From an uncultured Treponema sp. (GTDB lineage: Bacteria > Spirochaetota > Spirochaetia > Treponematales > Treponemataceae), in assembly GCA_937894335.1 (NCBI GenBank), contig CALCRU010000016.1, positions 1 through 27,344 on the forward strand: 27,344 nucleotides of DNA, written 5' to 3'. A program made the translations under genes and the position numbers. Numbering within the stretch: position 1 is the first letter of the stretch; each line of letters begins with the position of its first letter. Below are positions 24,101 through 27,344 of this stretch, piece after piece. A model generated the notes under the pieces. The model was not told the DNA's origin. It did no database searches and worked only from the letters and a program-made list of their open reading frames with translations.

Positions 24101-26173
24101 ATGACGCAAGAAGAAAGAACACAGGAAATACGGTCTCTCATAGGCGAGATGACTCTTGAAGAAAAAGTTTCACTCATGCTACACGAAAGCATGGGAATTC
24201 CCCGGCTTAACATAAAGCCCTACAACTGGTGGAACGAAGGTCTGCATGGAGTTGCAAGAAATGGTACGGCTACTGTTTTTCCACAGGCAATTGCCCTTGC
24301 CGCAACTTTTAACACTCAGCTTGCTCAAACTGAATACGAGGCCATTTCTGACGAAGCCCGTGCAAAGTACAACGAGGCACAGAAAGTGGGCGACAACGGC
24401 CAGTTCCGCGGACTTACATACTGGTCACCCAACATAAACATTGCCCGTGACCCCAGGTGGGGACGGGTACAGGAAACTTTTGGAGAAGACCCCTTCCTTA
24501 CTTCGCAAATGGGAATTGCAGCCGTAAAGGGCTTACAGGGAGACGACAGAGAAAACCTAAAACTTGCCGCATGTGCAAAACATCTTGCCTGCCACTCTGG
24601 ACCAGAATCCACACGACACACCGCAAATGTAAAGCCGTCAAAAAAAGATCTCTTTGAAACATATCTTCCGGCATTTAAAGCTCTTGTTGATGCAGGAGTT
24701 GAAAGCGTAATGGGTTCGTACAACAGGGTAAACGATGAGCCCTGCTGCGGAAGCAGATTTCTTCTTCAGGAAATTCTTCGCAAACGGTGGCATTTTAAGG
24801 GGCATGTGGTAAGCGACTGCTGGGCGGTACAGGACTTTCACAAGGGACACAAGGTAACTTCAAGCCCGGCAGAATCAGCGGCACTTGCAATCAATTCGGG
24901 ATGCGACCTTAACTGCGGCTGTACATATCATGCGGCCCTTGATGCGGTAAGACAGGGACTCCTTTCGGAAGAAAAAATAAATCAGTCTCTTGAACGCCTT
25001 CTAGAAACAAGATTCAAACTAGGCATGTTCGACTCTTGGGAAAATTCAAAATGGGCAAACCTTGGCGCAAAAGATGTTGACACAAGGGAAAAGCGAGAAC
25101 TGGCTAAAAAAGTCGCACAGGAATCAATCGTACTTTTAAAGAACAGTAACAATCTGCTTCCCATTACAAAAGAAAAGCATGTAAAGAAAATCGTAGTTAT
25201 GGGACCGTCAGCCGCAAGCACAACAGTTCTTTTAGGAAATTACTACGGAATTAATCCTCGCCTGGTAACAATTCTCGAAGGCATTGCAGGAAAAATTGAC
25301 AGTCACCCAGAAATTACAGTTGACTTTCATCCGGGAACAGGAATGTATGCAGACAGTGTCCAAAGGGGATGGACTGTAGGAATGGCAGAAAGTGCAGATC
25401 TGGTAATTGCATGTTTTGGTCTGGACGGAATGATGGAAGGCGAAGAAGGTGACGCTGTTGAAACAAAAAGAGGCGACCGTGAGCGCATAGAACTTCCCCA
25501 ACATCAGGTAAGTTATTTAAGAGCCATAAAAGAAAGGGGAACTCCTGTAGTGCTGGTTCTTACGGGAGGTTCAGCCATAGCATTTGACACAGACTTGGCA
25601 GATGCAATTCTGTTTGCATGGTATCCGGGAGAAGAAGGAGGTAACGCAGTTGCAGACATTATTTTTGGAGACGCAGTTCCCTCAGGACACCTTCCCATTA
25701 CATTTCCAAAATGCACGGAAGACCTGCCTGCTTTTGACGACTACAGCATGAAGGGACGCACTTACCGTTACGAAACAAAAGAAGCACTCTTTCCCTTTGG
25801 ATTCGGATTAAGCTACACCAAATGGAAGTTTGAAAATGTGCATGCTACAAAAGAGGCAGTTACCCTTGATGTAATAAACAAAGGCGACACTGATGCATTG
25901 GAAGCAGTACAAGTTTACATTTCAAAGAATGAACGGAACAAAGAGGACCCACTCCACAGTCTTAAGGCCTTCTGTAAAGTTTTTGTAAAAGCAGGCGAAA
26001 GAAAAAAACTTACCCTATCCCTTCCCAAAGACGCATTTGAAAGCATAAACCAAGACGGAAAATCTGTCCTAATTCCGGGAAAATACAGGGTAACGGTATG
26101 CGACAGTTCACCTTCTTTAAGGGCAATGGCGCTGGGGTCCACAGAAGCCGTCTGTACAACAGTTGAATTATAG
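24101..26173 (+). CDS. GH3 beta-glycosidase (beta-xylosidase/glucosidase type)
   Basis: A 690-residue enzyme without a signal peptide, so it acts in the cytoplasm on imported oligosaccharides. The N-terminal barrel contains NWWNEGLHGVAR (about 43-53), ATVFPQAIALAATF, RDPRWGRVQETFGEDP and KHLACHSGPE. The catalytic nucleophile lies in GHVVSDCWAV (Asp239). A second alpha/beta sandwich follows, with ESIVLLKNSNNLLP and the segment GDRERIELPQHQ. The C-terminal fibronectin-type-III-like domain is preceded by FPFGFGLSYT. The xylosidase-like NWWNE and VVSDCWA forms favour beta-xyloside or beta-glucoside substrates. It has its own -10 box six bases before the ATG and is followed closely by the uracil phosphoribosyltransferase gene, which has a separate promoter. 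Confidence 0.94.
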   Translation: MTQEERTQEIRSLIGEMTLEEKVSLMLHESMGIPRLNIKPYNWWNEGLHGVARNGTATVFPQAIALAATFNTQLAQTEYEAISDEARAKYNEAQKVGDNGQFRGLTYWSPNINIARDPRWGRVQETFGEDPFLTSQMGIAAVKGLQGDDRENLKLAACAKHLACHSGPESTRHTANVKPSKKDLFETYLPAFKALVDAGVESVMGSYNRVNDEPCCGSRFLLQEILRKRWHFKGHVVSDCWAVQDFHKGHKVTSSPAESAALAINSGCDLNCGCTYHAALDAVRQGLLSEEKINQSLERLLETRFKLGMFDSWENSKWANLGAKDVDTREKRELAKKVAQESIVLLKNSNNLLPITKEKHVKKIVVMGPSAASTTVLLGNYYGINPRLVTILEGIAGKIDSHPEITVDFHPGTGMYADSVQRGWTVGMAESADLVIACFGLDGMMEGEEGDAVETKRGDRERIELPQHQVSYLRAIKERGTPVVLVLTGGSAIAFDTDLADAILFAWYPGEEGGNAVADIIFGDAVPSGHLPITFPKCTEDLPAFDDYSMKGRTYRYETKEALFPFGFGLSYTKWKFENVHATKEAVTLDVINKGDTDALEAVQVYISKNERNKEDPLHSLKAFCKVFVKAGERKKLTLSLPKDAFESINQDGKSVLIPGKYRVTVCDSSPSLRAMALGSTEAVCTTVEL

Positions 26174-26191
26174 AAGAACAGGGAGTATAAT
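26163..26191 (+). promoter_or_regulatory. Leaderless-type promoter of the UPRT-like gene
   Basis: TTGAAT (26163-26168), a 17-base spacer and a perfect TATAAT (26186-26191) are followed by exactly six bases and the ATG at 26198. The -35 box overlaps the last codons of the GH3 gene. No Shine-Dalgarno is present. Confidence 0.75.
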
Positions 26192-26197
26192 GTAAGC

Positions 26198-27229
26198 ATG
26201 AGCAATCAGGTAATTTTAAAAGCAGAAGATTTGGACGGATATCTTACCCAAACCGACATGGCGGACTTGGCAAGACTTGACGAAATGTTCAAAGAAACCA
26301 TGAAATTCTTTGACCCTATTGATAAAGAAAAAATCATAGAGGGTTACGACAAAATGGGCCACGAAATGCAGAAAATCTGCTCGGCACATCCCCAAATAAA
26401 AGTGTATTCCTTTGAAACCGATGTTCAGGCACAGGCAGAAGCAAGCCGAGTAATTGCAAAACTTCGGGACGAAAAAACTGATCATCAGGAATTCATGTAC
26501 TACAGTCAGAGAGCTTACGAAATGCTCTTCCGCATGGCCTATGCAAATGAAGCCACTGTAAAGAAGGGACACATCATCGTAAAAACTCCGGTAAACTTTC
26601 CAGTACAAAATTATGCCGTTCACAAAATTCCAGATATTGACCACAAGATAAACAACTCTGTCATGTGCGTCATGCTTAGGGGTGCCCTACTTCCCAGCAT
26701 GATTGTTTCTAAAGAAATTGAAGAGTTTTCTTCAACCGGTTACATTACGCCCTTTGCACTTTTTAAAATCAGCAGAAACGATACAAAGAACGAAAGCAAC
26801 ATGGAATACATTCTTGACCTAGACAAGTCTTTCTTTAACATAGAACAGCTTGACGGAAAAGACCTTATCTTTGCAGACCCCATGAACGCAACTGGTGGCT
26901 CTTTGGTAACTGTGGTAAAATATCTTTTAAGTCAGGGTGTAAAGCCAAAGTCAATCGCTTTCTTCAACACCATTTCCACACTCAAGGGAAGCATTCGCGT
27001 AACAAGGGCACTTCAGAACTGTACCTGCTACACTCTCTGGCTTGATCCAGTTATGAACGAAAAGGCCTACATCATGCCGGGCTTGGGTGACGCTGGAGAC
27101 AGGCTTAACGGATGCGACGAAAAAGATCATCCGCGCAACATTATTCAGCTTTTGTCTGACTACGGACACAACATTTCCAGTTTGTACCGCTCTCAGATGT
27201 TTGAAATTGAAAGAACAGTTCTTGGCTAA
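26198..27229 (+). CDS. Uracil phosphoribosyltransferase-like protein with N-terminal extension
   Basis: A 343-residue protein whose C-terminal ~200 residues are a type I phosphoribosyltransferase of uracil type. The PRPP loop is DLIFADPMNATGGSLV (DPMNATGGS at 227-235). The uracil-binding tail segment IMPGLGDAGDRLNG (about 292-305) is diagnostic for UPRT, and VMCVMLRGALLPSMIV lies at the usual position of the second loop. Ordinary Upp is about 208 residues. The first ~130 residues here have no domain I recognise and are mostly helical and charged. The likely reaction is uracil plus PRPP to UMP. A probable uracil permease begins 29 bases downstream, which fits salvage. The function of the extension is unknown. 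Confidence 0.85.
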   Translation: MSNQVILKAEDLDGYLTQTDMADLARLDEMFKETMKFFDPIDKEKIIEGYDKMGHEMQKICSAHPQIKVYSFETDVQAQAEASRVIAKLRDEKTDHQEFMYYSQRAYEMLFRMAYANEATVKKGHIIVKTPVNFPVQNYAVHKIPDIDHKINNSVMCVMLRGALLPSMIVSKEIEEFSSTGYITPFALFKISRNDTKNESNMEYILDLDKSFFNIEQLDGKDLIFADPMNATGGSLVTVVKYLLSQGVKPKSIAFFNTISTLKGSIRVTRALQNCTCYTLWLDPVMNEKAYIMPGLGDAGDRLNGCDEKDHPRNIIQLLSDYGHNISSLYRSQMFEIERTVLG

Positions 27230-27258
27230 CTGTTAAAAATAAACAAGTGGAGTTTTAT

Positions 27259-27324
27259 ATGAATCTAATTTACGGAATTAAGGACAGACCTAGGGAAACG
27301 CTGATTAACAAGCCGTTTTCTTGA
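27259..27324 (+). pseudogene. Start of probable uracil permease (NCS2), truncated at contig end
   Basis: After a GGAG ribosome binding site, the frame reads MNLIYGIKDRPRET and then stops after 21 codons at 27322. The opening resembles the start of uracil/xanthine permeases (M-x-L-x-Y-G-x-x-D-x-P), which follow UPRT genes in many genomes and have about 420 residues. The similarity ends near base 27300, where a self-complementary stretch begins. A joining error at the contig edge is more likely than a real premature stop, but the sequence alone cannot decide. Confidence 0.45.
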
Positions 27325-27344
27325 AAAAGGCGTTTTCTCAAAAA
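27308..27344. repeat. Self-complementary contig tail
   Basis: Around GCCGTTTTCTTGAAAAAGGC the arms pair with one mismatch and a 2-base loop. The motif GTTTTCT...AAAA is then repeated once before the sequence ends. It may be an intergenic palindrome joined wrongly to the permease start. Confidence 0.4.

Overview
The window looks like one contig from a spirochaete of the Treponema group, most likely a host-associated or gut species. I infer this from the gene set and style, not from a database search. The gene set includes a plant/trypanosomatid-type phosphofructokinase, an N-terminally extended uracil phosphoribosyltransferase, several lipoproteins, a barrel-like exported protein and an oligosaccharide-oriented carbohydrate metabolism. 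No RNA gene, CRISPR array, transposase or phage gene is visible. Bases 1-19 are leftover Illumina adapter and not genome, and the last ~40 bases also look unreliable.

Layout. (1) 20-2205, minus strand: a secreted TPR protein overlapping by one base a TraB/PrgY-family gene that is cut by the contig end. (2) 2271-7753: an unknown membrane-anchored protein, a trehalase-like (alpha/alpha)6-barrel glycosidase homologue, an exported barrel-like protein, and a GH8 homologue whose two catalytic carboxylates are replaced. (3) 7869-10362, minus strand: dnaX-ebfC-recR, the classic replication/repair cluster. (4) 10406-10524: a long, nearly perfect inverted repeat that probably ends transcription of the next operon. 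(5) 10611-12825, minus strand: a lemA-TPM-TPM membrane operon. (6) 12954-14369: phosphofructokinase with a clear promoter and terminator. (7) 14461-17059: a DUF1295 membrane protein divergent from a small lipoprotein gene, which is followed closely by an orphan D12-class DNA adenine methyltransferase. (8) 17069-20658, minus strand: two lipoprotein genes, one with FnIII/TIG-like/FGE-sulfatase domains and one with a nuclease/phosphatase (EEP) domain. (9) 20868-23940: rex-serC-serA, with a perfect Rex operator beside the rex ribosome binding site, a second operator in the intergenic region and a terminator after serA. (10) 23957-27344: a 30-codon acetyltransferase-like remnant, a cytoplasmic GH3 glycosidase, an extended uracil phosphoribosyltransferase, and the first codons of a probable uracil permease.

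How the parts fit. Sugar use is the main theme: GH3, the two glycosidase homologues and phosphofructokinase feed or sense carbon flow. Rex (an NADH/NAD+ sensor) shares an operon with the serine branch that leaves glycolysis at 3-phosphoglycerate, whose first enzyme makes NADH.

The observations I rate highest are the catalytically disarmed GH8 homologue, the Rex circuit over serine synthesis, and a repeated promoter design in which the -10 box lies exactly 6 bases before the ATG, with no Shine-Dalgarno. That design predicts leaderless mRNAs for dnaX, the DUF1295 gene, the UPRT-like gene and the GH3 gene.
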